The position numbers and the translations under genes are program-made. A stretch of DNA of 64,000 nt from Asticcacaulis sp. UBA2476 (GTDB lineage: Bacteria > Pseudomonadota > Alphaproteobacteria > Caulobacterales > Caulobacteraceae): positions 1-64,000 of the forward strand of contig DDPE01000035.1 of NCBI GenBank assembly GCA_002342035.1, given 5' to 3'. Shown piece by piece: positions 50,310 to 59,011 of this stretch (within the stretch, counting starts at the first letter, position 1; every line of letters starts with the position of its first letter). The notes below the pieces were generated by a model. It saw only the letters and a program-made list of their open reading frames with translations. It searched no databases and had not been told where the DNA came from.

Positions 50310-52619
50310 TCACGCCTTTTCCACAAAGCTGTCCATGACCTTTTTATCGCCGGTCTCAAAGCGCACAATCAGCTTGTTGCCCTCGGTTTCCTTAACCTCG
50401 CCATAGCCGAACTTGACGTGGAATACCCGCGTCCCGATCGGCAGGCCCTTGGAAGGCTGCGGTTTGGCCGGGGCCGACGGCCGGTGGGGCCGCGATTCCA
50501 AGCGGCTCATATCGACGCCCGACAAATTGCCGACAAAGGCTTTAGGGTCTTCGCGTTTGGTGTAGTTAGGCTGATAGCCAGCCCGATCCCAGCGCGATTC
50601 CTGCGACGTCCATCCGGCTTGCGCGTAGCCGGTCTGGGACACGGCCTCGACATGCTCGATCGGCATTTCGTCAATAAAGCGCGACGGCAATTGCGAGGTC
50701 CAACGCCCATAGACCTGCCGGTTAGCTACAAAGCTGATGCGGGCTTCTTCGCGGGCGCGGGTGATGCCGACATAGGCCAGCCTGCGCTCCTCCTCCAGCC
50801 CGCGCAGGCCGCTTTCGTCCATTGAGCGCTGCGACGGAAAGATACCTTCCTCCCAGCCCGGTAGGTAGACCACCGGAAACTCCAGCCCCTTGGCGCCGTG
50901 CAGGGTCATGATCTTGACCGAATTGGCCCCGGCGTCGCGCTCAAGCTCCATGACCAAAGCCACATGCTCCAGGTACGCCCCCAGATCCTCGAAATCAGCC
51001 ATCGAATTGACCATTTCCTTGAGGTTATCCAGCCGCGACTGCCCCGACACCTTATCGGCGCGGTGCATGTCATAATAGCCGGCATCGGTCAGGACGGTAT
51101 CGAGCAGCATGTCATGCTTGATGGACTTGGCCAGCTCGCGCCAGCGGTCATAGTCGCGCACAAAGGCAGTCAGCGGCGTGCGGGCGCGCGTCGGCAATTC
51201 ATCGGTGTCAATCAGGTCGCGCACCGCTGCCATCACGCTTTGCCCCGCCACGCGCGCCTGCATCAAAAGCTTTTGCACCGTTGCATCGCCAATGCCGCGC
51301 TTAGGCACATTGATGATGCGCTCAAAGGCCAGATCATCATCCGGCGACTGGATCAGCCGCAGGTAAGCAATGGCGTCACGGATTTCCGCCCGCTCGAAAA
51401 AACGCGGCCCGCCGATCACCACATAGGGGATTTGCAGCATCAGGAAGCGTTCTTCAAAGGCCCGCATTTGAAACGACGCCCGCACCAGCACGGCCATGTC
51501 CTGATAGGCACGTCCGGATTTTTTCTGTTTCTCGATATCCTCAGACACCCATTGGGCCTCAGCCGCCGAGTCCCATATGCCCTGCACTAAGACTTTTTTA
51601 CCGCCCTGATCTTCGGTCCACAGGGTCTTGCCCAGACGCGCACTATTGGCCTTAATCAGCCCCGCGGCCGCCCCCAGAATGTGCTTGGTTGAGCGATAGT
51701 TACGCTCCAGCCGGATGACCTCGGCACCCGGATAATCGCGCTCAAATTTCAGGATATTATCGACCTCCGCCCCGCGCCAGCCATAGATCGACTGGTCATC
51801 ATCGCCGACACAGCACAGATTGCGATCCGAATTGGTCAGTATCCGCAGCCACAGATACTGGGCGACATTGGTGTCCTGATATTCATCGACCAGAATGTAC
51901 TTAAAGCGGGCGTGATACTGGGCCAGGACTTCATGATATTGCGTGAAAATTTTCAGGGTATGCAACAACAGATCCCCGAAATCGCAGGCATTAAGCACCC
52001 GCAGGCGATCCTGATACTCGGCATAGATCTCCGCACCCTTGCCGAACGCGAAATCAGCTCCTTCATCACATTTTTTGGCATCGTTCAGTTTGGCAACCTG
52101 TTCGGGCGTCAGCCCCTTGTTCTTCCACTGATCAATAAAGTGCGCCAAAGTCTTGGGTGGAAAGCGTTTGGTGTCGATCCGGCGGCCTTCGATGATCTGC
52201 TTTAGCAAACGCACCTGATCGTCATCATCAAGGATGGTGAAGGTCGATTTTAGCCCCACCAGTTCGGCATGACGGCGCAGGATCTGGGCGGCGATCGAAT
52301 GGAACGTCCCCAGATTATAAAGCCCGGTGGCCGCAGGCCCAATCAGACGCTCGGCCCGCTCGCGCATTTCACGCGCCGCCTTATTGGTAAAGGTCACGCA
52401 CAGGATCTCAGACGGCCGCGCCAGCCCCTGTTTCAATATATGCGCGATCCGGGTCGTCAGCACCCGCGTCTTGCCTGTGCCCGCCCCGGCCAGCACCAGA
52501 ACCGGCCCGCTCACCGTGCGCACGGCTTTGGCCTGCTCGGGGTTGAGACCGCTCAGATAATCCGGCGCAGACGCACCAAGATGGCTTGATGCCTGAACGC
52601 TTATAGGAATTGCACTCAT
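50310..52619 (-). CDS. uvrD: UvrD/PcrA-type superfamily 1 DNA helicase
   Basis: 769 residues. Helicase motifs in order: Q motif LNPEQAKAV; Walker A GAGTGKT; Ia VTFTNKAAREMRER; II VDEYQDTN; III GDDDQSIYGWRGA; IV RLERNYRS; V MTLHGAKGLEF; VI YVGITRAREE. The C-terminal HVKFGYGEVKETEGNKLIVRFE fold is the RNAP-binding Tudor-like domain of UvrD/PcrA. It acts in nucleotide excision and mismatch repair. An upstream TTG at 52655 is possible, but ATG at 52619 is preferred. Confidence 0.95.
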   Translation of the reverse strand: MSAIPISVQASSHLGASAPDYLSGLNPEQAKAVRTVSGPVLVLAGAGTGKTRVLTTRIAHILKQGLARPSEILCVTFTNKAAREMRERAERLIGPAATGLYNLGTFHSIAAQILRRHAELVGLKSTFTILDDDDQVRLLKQIIEGRRIDTKRFPPKTLAHFIDQWKNKGLTPEQVAKLNDAKKCDEGADFAFGKGAEIYAEYQDRLRVLNACDFGDLLLHTLKIFTQYHEVLAQYHARFKYILVDEYQDTNVAQYLWLRILTNSDRNLCCVGDDDQSIYGWRGAEVDNILKFERDYPGAEVIRLERNYRSTKHILGAAAGLIKANSARLGKTLWTEDQGGKKVLVQGIWDSAAEAQWVSEDIEKQKKSGRAYQDMAVLVRASFQMRAFEERFLMLQIPYVVIGGPRFFERAEIRDAIAYLRLIQSPDDDLAFERIINVPKRGIGDATVQKLLMQARVAGQSVMAAVRDLIDTDELPTRARTPLTAFVRDYDRWRELAKSIKHDMLLDTVLTDAGYYDMHRADKVSGQSRLDNLKEMVNSMADFEDLGAYLEHVALVMELERDAGANSVKIMTLHGAKGLEFPVVYLPGWEEGIFPSQRSMDESGLRGLEEERRLAYVGITRAREEARISFVANRQVYGRWTSQLPSRFIDEMPIEHVEAVSQTGYAQAGWTSQESRWDRAGYQPNYTKREDPKAFVGNLSGVDMSRLESRPHRPSAPAKPQPSKGLPIGTRVFHVKFGYGEVKETEGNKLIVRFETGDKKVMDSFVEKA

Positions 52620-52925
52620 GTATGAACCATAGCTTAGGGCTTTGGGTATTCCCAAAGCCGATGCGGCAGAACCGTCACGCCGGAGCCCTTCATCTGTTTT
52701 CCTGGATGAAAGGCTCTGATTTTTGTGGTCGCTCTTTCTGATCCATCAAATGAATCCATTTGATGGGAAAACGCTCCACGGCGCGCGAGTCATGTTTTGT
52801 TCGCATCATAAGCCGATTTTCAACCGCGATCCAAATCATATCGCCGTTTATGCCCACACAGCGCAAACCTTACCCCCTATAAGTTTTTTTAAGAAACTAA
52901 CAGGGGGTAAAAAAGCGGTGCAAAA
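52620..52925. other. Gene-free stretch with three strong hairpins
   Basis: No gene seen. Hairpin 1 (52683-52716): GAGCC.TTCATC / GATGAA.GGCTC followed by TGATTTTT. Hairpin 2 (52743-52766): CCATCAAATG-AATC-CATTTGATGG, a perfect 10-bp stem. Hairpin 3 (52869-52912): TTACCCCCT / AGGGGGTAA enclosing AGTTT/AAACT. These may mark a small RNA or closely spaced 3' ends. Confidence 0.5.
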
Positions 52926-53165
52926 TCAGGCTTTCTTTTTCTTCGCACCACCCGCCTTGGCCTGCACGAAGGCGAGCGCCGACAGACGGCAGAACGACGC
53001 CAGAAGCGATTCGCCGCGCCGGGAGTCGAGGTCCGCGATCAGGGCCGCCAGACTTACCCTGCGCTCCTTGGACATATCCTCAAGCACCGTCCAGAACTCC
53101 GGCTCCAGCGCCACCGACGTGGCGTGTCCGGCAAGATTAACAGAGCGTTTTTTTAAACCAGGCAT
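52926..53165 (-). CDS. Ribbon-helix-helix domain protein
   Basis: 79 residues. KRSVNLAGHATSVALEPEFWTVLEDMSKERRVSLAALIADLDSRRG is the RHH_4-type domain common in alphaproteobacteria, followed by a Lys-rich tail (GGAKKKKA). A strong ribosome site (GGAGG) precedes the ATG. The target is unknown. In many relatives it lies beside a DUF4169 gene and fumC; here DUF4169 is next door and fumC is 4 kb away. Confidence 0.87.
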   Translation of the reverse strand: MPGLKKRSVNLAGHATSVALEPEFWTVLEDMSKERRVSLAALIADLDSRRGESLLASFCRLSALAFVQAKAGGAKKKKA

Positions 53166-53316
53166 GAGGTTCCTCCAACTTCACGACGTCTTTCCACGAC
53201 AGCGTATGTTTCTTTGGGGTTTATACTGTACTTGGATGAGGTACATTTATTCATGGTAATGCGCGGTATTATAAGACCATGTCCATAAAGGCTAATTTAG
53301 AACATGACTTTATTGT

Positions 53317-53520
53317 TTAACACTCGTCCTTTTTATTACCATCTAACGGACTTAGCAATCGTTGATCCAGTTTTTTTGACTCCAAATCTGCCTTTTTTAT
53401 TTCAACATTTCTAATCTTGGTTGAGATTCCAAATATTATACGGTTTTCACCCGCCTTCTTTTGCTTATCAGCCTTGTTTTTGGCTTTACGCGCCTTGTTG
53501 AGATTTACGATATTGGACAT
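53317..53520 (-). CDS. DUF4169 family protein
   Basis: 67 residues starting MSNIVNLNKARKAKNKADKQKKAGENRIIFG, the DUF4169 signature (basic, helical). The C-terminal half is unusually Lys/Ile-rich, and the gene is clearly more A+T-rich than its neighbours. Start at 53520 follows the family; a start at 53535 is in frame. Function unknown. Same direction as the RHH gene downstream. Confidence 0.85.
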   Translation of the reverse strand: MSNIVNLNKARKAKNKADKQKKAGENRIIFGISTKIRNVEIKKADLESKKLDQRLLSPLDGNKKDEC

Positions 53521-53858
53521 GAAAACTATTCTCATTACTACAAAGGTTCAAAAAACCGGCTTTCGCACCACGAATCAAAAAAGAACTTCACTTTTATACT
53601 TAAAAACGAAACCATATGAAGTGAGCATGTTACCCTCTCCGGCGCGACTTGCGCGCAGTTGCAGCATAGTTCTACCCTTCCATGATTTTGCCTTAAGTAG
53701 ACCCATAGAATATATGCGGGGCCCCACCGGTCATTTACAGGCTTAATTATACGCCTGCCGCAATACCGCATAAATGAAATTTAACGTGATTACCGCCGCC
53801 TTTACCCTATAGTGTCGGTATCCGGTACCAACCACCTTATCTTACAGCGAGCCCCTTC
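53521..53858. other. A+T-rich intergenic stretch
   Basis: About 338 bases between divergent DUF4169 and YccF genes. I see no gene, repeat family member or clear terminator. It probably holds both promoters. Confidence 0.6.
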
Positions 53859-54257
53859 ATGAGATTACTGCTTAATCTGCTTTGGTTCATCTTCGGCGGC
53901 TTTATCTGCGGCTGCCTGTGGCTGCTGGGCGGGTTCTTTCTGGCCATCACCATTGTCGGCCTGCCGTGGGCGCTGTCCGCCTGGCGCATCGCCGGCTTTG
54001 CCTTCTGGCCGTTCGGTAAGGAAATCGTTGACCGCGATGATCACACCGGCCGCAACGATATCGGCACCGGGGCCATCGGGTTGTTTCTCAATATTATATG
54101 GTTCGTTTTTGCCGGCTGGTATATTGCGCTGGCCCACCTGATTGCCGCGGTAGGAGAGGCGATTACCATTATCGGCCTGCCGTTTGCGTTTAAGGATCTG
54201 CAACTGGCACAACTGGCCTTGGCACCGGTCGGTAAAATGGTGGTTGAAAAGCGCTGA
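53859..54257 (+). CDS. YccF-domain inner-membrane protein
   Basis: 132 residues with two repeated YccF units, each a long membrane segment followed by a glycine/proline turn: LLNLLWFIFGGFICGCLWLLGGFFLAITIVGLPWALSAWRIAGFAFWPFGKEI, and FLNIIWFVFAGWYIALAHLIAAVGEAITIIGLPFAFKDLQLAQLALAPVGK. Function unknown. The internal duplication is normal for the family. Confidence 0.92.
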   Translation: MRLLLNLLWFIFGGFICGCLWLLGGFFLAITIVGLPWALSAWRIAGFAFWPFGKEIVDRDDHTGRNDIGTGAIGLFLNIIWFVFAGWYIALAHLIAAVGEAITIIGLPFAFKDLQLAQLALAPVGKMVVEKR

Positions 54258-54301
54258 TCCATCGGACAAAGTCCCCGCGTCAACATACGGGGGATTACCT
54301 G

Positions 54302-55249
54302 ATGCCTATCGACCGCCGCCATCTTTTGGGCGCAGGCCTGATCGCCAGCATGACCATACCGACGGGTTCGCATTCCGAAACACGCCCGGCGGACAGTTCC
54401 GAAGTCATGCCGCTGTGGCCCAAGGGTCCGGCAGGTGACCTAAATCCCACACGCACTGAAGTCGCCGCCCCGTCCGGCAACACCAAACGCTTTGTCACCG
54501 GCGTGTCCCAGCCGCGCCTGACCATCTATCGACCGCAAAAACCCAATGGGGCGGCCATGCTGGTCATTCCCGGCGGCGGCTACCGCTTTGTATCGATCGA
54601 CAACGAAGGCCATGAAATTGCCCGCTGGCTGGCGGCCCAAGGTGTCACCGCCTTTATCCTGACCTACCGCCTGCCGGCTGAGGGCTGGGCGACACCTCAT
54701 CTGGCACCGCTGGCGGATGCCCAACGCGCGATCAGACTCATCCGCCACCACCATGCCAGCTACGGCATCGATCCCGACCGAACCGCCGCCATGGGCTTTA
54801 GCGCGGGCGGGCACCTGTGTGCGTCCCTTGCGACCCTGTTTGATCATAAGGCTTATGAAGCCGTCGACACGGCGGATTCTTTAAGCGCCCGCCCCGCCCT
54901 GTTCGCGCCCATCTACCCGGTGATTTCGATGGCAGCCGGCATCTCGCACGGCGGATCGCGCACCAATCTGCTGGGCGCGGCCCCGACTGAAGACATGGCA
55001 AATCAGTTTTCGACCGACAAGCAGGTAAGCAAAGCCACCCCGCCCGCCTTTATCGCCCACAGCGAAGATGACGGCACAGTGCCGGTGGCCAATGCGCTTT
55101 TGTTACGTGAAGCACTCAAAACCCACGGCATAAAGGTCGAAACCCACCTGTTTGCCGAAGGCGGCCACGGCTACGGCATCAACGCCCCCAGGGCCAAATG
55201 GGACGATCTGTTCCTGAGCTATGCGCGCGCCAGAGGACTTTTTTCTTAA
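54302..55249 (+). CDS. Exported alpha/beta hydrolase, acetyl-xylan-esterase-like
   Basis: 315 residues. N-terminus MPIDRRHLLGAGLIASMTIP is a Tat-type signal. The catalytic set is GFSAGG (Ser), SEDDGTVP (Asp) and GGHGYG (His), with oxyanion segment IPGGGYRFVSIDNEGHEIARWL. This subgroup includes acetyl-xylan and related carbohydrate esterases (BD-FAE/AxeA-like). It fits removal of acetyl groups from hemicellulose in the periplasm; the substrate is inferred. Confidence 0.85.
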   Translation: MPIDRRHLLGAGLIASMTIPTGSHSETRPADSSEVMPLWPKGPAGDLNPTRTEVAAPSGNTKRFVTGVSQPRLTIYRPQKPNGAAMLVIPGGGYRFVSIDNEGHEIARWLAAQGVTAFILTYRLPAEGWATPHLAPLADAQRAIRLIRHHHASYGIDPDRTAAMGFSAGGHLCASLATLFDHKAYEAVDTADSLSARPALFAPIYPVISMAAGISHGGSRTNLLGAAPTEDMANQFSTDKQVSKATPPAFIAHSEDDGTVPVANALLLREALKTHGIKVETHLFAEGGHGYGINAPRAKWDDLFLSYARARGLFS

Positions 55250-55444
55250 ACCTCAGAGGGTTAAGGCGCGCTATAACATTACAAAAAATTCATATTAACA
55301 CATTGATTTTGTTTAATATATTAAATCGGCGTCATGACATCCATTTAATTTGAAACCAAACCATCCTTGCGTCATTTAGGGGTCAGTTCCGAAGCAAACC
55401 CGCTTCAAATCTGTACCCCAACCCCACACACAAGGATGTTTAAA

Positions 55445-55585
55445 ATGACCTATTCTGTCACCCCGTTTATCTTTTCGTTCGCCGCTCTGGTTATGGCCGC
55501 GTCCCTCCTGACCATCAGTTCCGCCCCGGCGGCCCCTGAACCGGCGACCTATGCGGTAGCCACCTCTGCCGACCACAACGGTTAA
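55445..55585 (+). CDS. Small exported or membrane peptide
   Basis: 46 residues: MTYSVTPFIFSFAALVMAASLLTISSAPAAPEPATYAVATSADHNG. A single hydrophobic segment is followed by an AxA-like site and a short polar tail, so it is either a tiny secreted peptide or a membrane microprotein. The start is chosen because AAGGA lies seven bases upstream. It is 31 bases before the GIN-domain gene, in the same direction, and probably cotranscribed. Confidence 0.6.
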   Translation: MTYSVTPFIFSFAALVMAASLLTISSAPAAPEPATYAVATSADHNG

Positions 55586-55616
55586 TCCGTCCACTGACTG
55601 ACCGCGAGGGATCAAT

Positions 55617-56612
55617 ATGCGTAAACCCAGCCTTATCACCTGCCTGTTCATGGTCACGCCGGTCGTGTTTGTGGCCGCTTTGAGTGGGCGCGCTCAGGCG
55701 GCCACCGAACTGGAACTCAAGCACATGGTGGCCCGCGTCGTCGTCACCCCCGAAGATCGCGCCGATATCGATCTTAAGGTTAAAAACAACCCAAAACTGC
55801 CTAAGCTGACGGTCAGCCACAAAGGCGATAAGCTGATCGTCAGTGGCGGCCTTAACCGTAAGGTCAAAAGCTGCGGTAGCCATATCAACCTGGCAATCGG
55901 TGACGGCAAGACCTACAGCCGCCGCACGGTCGAGGTTTTGGGCGTCGGCCACATCAGCTATGATGACCTGCCCATCATCTATGTCCGCACACCGCGCGAT
56001 GTGCGCCTGTCGGCTTCCAGCCCGACCTTTGGTGAGATTGGCGACAGTCGCGCCTTGAAATTGTCCCTGTCCAGTTGCGGCACGTGGACTGTGGGCGCGG
56101 TCTCAGGCCCGCTTGAACTGGCCAATTCCGGGTCCGGTGACATTCGCATCACCTCAGCCGGAGACACCCGTGTGGCGACATCTGGCTCCGGCGATGTGGC
56201 TCTGGGGCCGGTCCGAAAGCTGGACCTGTCCAACTCCGGCTCATCGGATTTCAGTTCAGGTAATGTCGGTGGCCCTGCCAGCATCAGCAATTCCGGATCG
56301 GGCGACCTGAGCCTTGGGGCGATCAACGGCAACCTTTCGATCCGGACCTCCGGCTCAGGGGACGCCGTCGTTGCCCGCGTCGAAGGCAATGTCGATATTT
56401 CCGGCGCCGGCTCAGGAGATTTTTCCATCCGCGACGGTCACGCCGACCGCGTCAGCATCAGTCTGGCGGGATCGGGCGACGTTCACTTTGGCGGCAGCGC
56501 CGGTGATGTCGATGCCTCAATCGCAGGCTCCGGCGATGTCCGTCTTGGCCGCGTCACCGGCAGCGTTAATAAGCGCGTGATGGGCTCAGGCTCGGTGCGG
56601 GTTGGAAATTAA
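55617..56612 (+). CDS. GIN-domain (DUF2807) protein with SGSGD repeats
   Basis: 331 residues with a signal peptide ending GRAQA. The second half (~170-331) is built of some ten ~20-residue repeats, each with SGSGD or GSGD (for example NSGSGDIRI, TSGSGDVAL, NSGSGDLSL, TSGSGDAVV, GAGSGDFSI, LAGSGDVHF, IAGSGDVRL). This is a beta-helix-like putative auto-transporter adhesin head fold. Role unknown; likely periplasmic or surface. A ribosome site (GAGGG) precedes the ATG. Its 3' end overlaps the next convergent gene by four bases. Confidence 0.88.
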   Translation: MRKPSLITCLFMVTPVVFVAALSGRAQAATELELKHMVARVVVTPEDRADIDLKVKNNPKLPKLTVSHKGDKLIVSGGLNRKVKSCGSHINLAIGDGKTYSRRTVEVLGVGHISYDDLPIIYVRTPRDVRLSASSPTFGEIGDSRALKLSLSSCGTWTVGAVSGPLELANSGSGDIRITSAGDTRVATSGSGDVALGPVRKLDLSNSGSSDFSSGNVGGPASISNSGSGDLSLGAINGNLSIRTSGSGDAVVARVEGNVDISGAGSGDFSIRDGHADRVSISLAGSGDVHFGGSAGDVDASIAGSGDVRLGRVTGSVNKRVMGSGSVRVGN

Positions 56613-57169
56613 CCGGCGTCAGGTTTAATTAGATCAAGCTGGGTCTCAATGGCACGTTTGCAGCCAATCGGATCGGCCATCGGCCCAAACTTGGTGGCCG
56701 ATGAGCCGGTGCCGGTGACCGTCACCGTGCCGTAGTTGAGCAACCGCCCCAGAAAGCTTTGATAGACATGGATCGACTCGACCTTGGACAGTCGCTGCTC
56801 ACTTGTGGTGCGGCTGAGCAGGCCAAATTTCGAAATCACCCTGCGGTCGGTCAGCACAAAGTCGGAATTGTAGTAATAGATCAGCGCCTTGATCAGGCTC
56901 TGCACCCCGATCAGGACGGCGATCAATATGACGATATGGGTGAAGGATAGCGCGCTTAACCACCCCAGCGCCTGCGTCGCCCGCTCATCAGCCAGGGTCT
57001 CACTTAAATCACCGGTGATGCGCCCCCCGATGAACGTCCAGAAAATGGCCAGCACCAGCGCCGTACCAATCCATTTGGTGAAGGGCTCCAGAAACACTGC
57101 CCAATGCACCTTGGCGTCATAAAGGATTGGCTCCCCCACACTCAAAGCCGTATCGACATACCGCGCCAT
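56609..57169 (-). CDS. Membrane protein with bacterial PH-like domain
   Basis: 186 residues. Two membrane segments (WIGTALVLAIFWTFIGG and FTHIVILIAVLIGVQSLIKALIYYYNS), followed by a bPH2/YdbT-type domain: DFVLTDRRVISKFGLLSRTTSEQRLSKVESIHVYQSFLGRLLNYGTVTVTGTG. The TDRRVI and GTVTVTGTG stretches are diagnostic. Start at 57169; a TTG at 57181 is in frame. Function unknown. Confidence 0.87.
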   Translation of the reverse strand: MARYVDTALSVGEPILYDAKVHWAVFLEPFTKWIGTALVLAIFWTFIGGRITGDLSETLADERATQALGWLSALSFTHIVILIAVLIGVQSLIKALIYYYNSDFVLTDRRVISKFGLLSRTTSEQRLSKVESIHVYQSFLGRLLNYGTVTVTGTGSSATKFGPMADPIGCKRAIETQLDLIKPDAG

Positions 57170-57183
57170 ATCATCCCCCAAAG

Positions 57184-57219
57184 AAAAGGCTATGCTCCCT
57201 TTCGGAACATAGCCTTTTT
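57184..57219 (-). terminator. Terminator after fumC
   Basis: AAAGGCTATG and CATAGCCTTT form a stem with A/T tracts on both sides, so it can work on either strand. On the minus strand it lies 25-60 bases after fumC and ends TTTTCTTT. Confidence 0.8.
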
Positions 57220-57243
57220 CTCGCCTAATTGTACAGAGCGCCC

Positions 57244-58788
57244 TTAACCCGGTTCAACCATGTTTTCCGGGCGGACGAACTGATCAAATTCTTCGTTGGT
57301 CAGGTAGCCGCCGCCAACGGCTTCTTCGCGTAAGGTCGTGCCGTTTTTGTGAGCGGTCTTGGCGATCTTGGCGCAGGCATCATACCCCAGCTTACCGTTC
57401 AGCGCCGTGACCAGCATCAGAGAGTTTTCAACCCCCTTTTTGATGTTGTCGATGCGCGGCTCAATGCCGACCACGCAGTTATCGGTGAACGACACCGCCG
57501 CATCGGCCAGCAGACGCACGCTTTGCAGGAAGTTATAGGCCATGACCGGATTATAGACGTTCAGTTCAAAATGGCCTTGCGACCCGGCAAAGGTCAGCGC
57601 CGCATTGTTGCCAAAGATCTGCACACAGACCTGCGTCATCGCTTCGCACTGGGTTGGGTTGACCTTGCCCGGCATGATCGACGACCCCGGCTCATTTTCC
57701 GGCAGGGCCAGCTCGCCCAGACCCGCGCGTGGGCCGGAGCCTAAGAAACGGATATCGTTGGCAATTTTAAACAGTGATGCGGCGACGGTATTGATAGCGC
57801 CGTGGCTGAACACCATCGCATCATGGGCCGCCAGAGCCTCAAACTTGTTCGGCGCGGTTGTGAACCCAAGGCCGGTGATGGCGGCGATCCGGTCTGCCAC
57901 GCCCTCGGCAAAGCCAATCGGCGCGTTCAGGCCGGTGCCGACCGCCGTGCCACCTTGCGCCAATTGCATTAACTTCGGCAGGGTTTGCGAAATGCGCTCA
58001 ATGCCGTTGGTCAGTTGTTGGGTATAGCCGCCGAACTCCTGCCCAAGCGTCAGAGGGGTCGCGTCCTGAGTGTGGGTGCGGCCGATCTTGATGATGTCTT
58101 TCCAGGCCTCGGCCTTGTCGTTCAAGGCATTGCGCAGGGTCTGAAGCGCCGGCAGCAGGCGGTGCACGATCTCTTCGGCACAGGCGACATGCATGGCGGT
58201 CGGATAGGTGTCGTTCGACGATTGCGACATGTTGACGTGGTCATTGGGGTGGACCGGCTTTTTGGTGCCCATTTCTCCGCCGAGCATTTCAATGGCCCGG
58301 TTGGAGATGACTTCGTTGGCATTCATGTTCGACTGGGTGCCCGACCCCGTCTGCCACACCACCAGTGGGAAATGCTCATCGAGCTTACCCTCGATCACTT
58401 CGTTGGCGGCGGCGATGACGGCATTGCCAACCGCCGGGTCAAGCTTACCCAGCGCCATATTGGTTTCCGCCGCCGCGCGCTTAACGATACCGAGTGCCCG
58501 CACCACCGGCAGGGGCTGCTTTTCCCAGCCGATCTTGAAATTGCCAAGCGAGCGCTGCGCCTGTGCGCCCCAGTATTTCGAATTATCAACCTCAATAGGT
58601 CCAAAGGTATCGGTCTCGGTGCGGGTGGTTTTGGTCATGACGGGGGCCTCTTGAACGGTTGGGTCGGGGGTCGCGGGCGTGGCTACGGGCGGCGATTCAG
58701 CCTCAAATGTCTTAACCGGCGGCTTATTCGACTTTTTCGATCCGAACAGTCCGCCAAACAAGCCCTTGCCCCCAATACGATGGCCCAT
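57244..58788 (-). CDS. fumC: Class II fumarase FumC with N-terminal extension
   Basis: Interconverts fumarate and malate in the TCA cycle; iron-independent tetramer. Signatures: TGSGTQSNMNANEVISNRA, HPNDHVNMSQSSNDTYPTAMH, GRTHTQDATPLTLGQE and the GSSIMPGKVNPTQCEAM loop. The normal FumC start (MTKTTRTETDTFGPIEV) is at 58638 with AGAGG upstream. The frame continues 50 residues further up to an ATG at 58788 that has GGAG at ideal distance. The extension (MGHRIGGKGLFGGLFGSKKS, then a Pro/Thr linker) looks coding, so a long form is likely; both starts may be used. Confidence 0.95.
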   Translation of the reverse strand: MGHRIGGKGLFGGLFGSKKSNKPPVKTFEAESPPVATPATPDPTVQEAPVMTKTTRTETDTFGPIEVDNSKYWGAQAQRSLGNFKIGWEKQPLPVVRALGIVKRAAAETNMALGKLDPAVGNAVIAAANEVIEGKLDEHFPLVVWQTGSGTQSNMNANEVISNRAIEMLGGEMGTKKPVHPNDHVNMSQSSNDTYPTAMHVACAEEIVHRLLPALQTLRNALNDKAEAWKDIIKIGRTHTQDATPLTLGQEFGGYTQQLTNGIERISQTLPKLMQLAQGGTAVGTGLNAPIGFAEGVADRIAAITGLGFTTAPNKFEALAAHDAMVFSHGAINTVAASLFKIANDIRFLGSGPRAGLGELALPENEPGSSIMPGKVNPTQCEAMTQVCVQIFGNNAALTFAGSQGHFELNVYNPVMAYNFLQSVRLLADAAVSFTDNCVVGIEPRIDNIKKGVENSLMLVTALNGKLGYDACAKIAKTAHKNGTTLREEAVGGGYLTNEEFDQFVRPENMVEPG

Positions 58789-58934
58789 AGTTCGCACTCC
58801 GCAAAAATACGCACATTTCCTATGACTTCAGACCCGAAAGTGCAAACCCTTTGTGCCGCCTGTAGAATTATTCTCAAAGCCAGGATTGGTCATACAAATT
58901 ACCGTCTATTTTGTCATGAAAGCTGTGTCAGGGG

Positions 58935-58963
58935 TTGACCGAACCGAAAATTCCGCAATTATG
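58935..58963 (+). promoter_or_regulatory. Putative promoter of the GH127 gene
   Basis: TTGACC, 17 bases, ATTATG, about 50 bases before the GH127 ATG. It matches the -35 well and the -10 moderately. Confidence 0.4.
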
Positions 58964-59011
58964 TCCGACAAATACAATGCCAAAAGGCACGCGACCACCA
59001 GGGATGATAAG

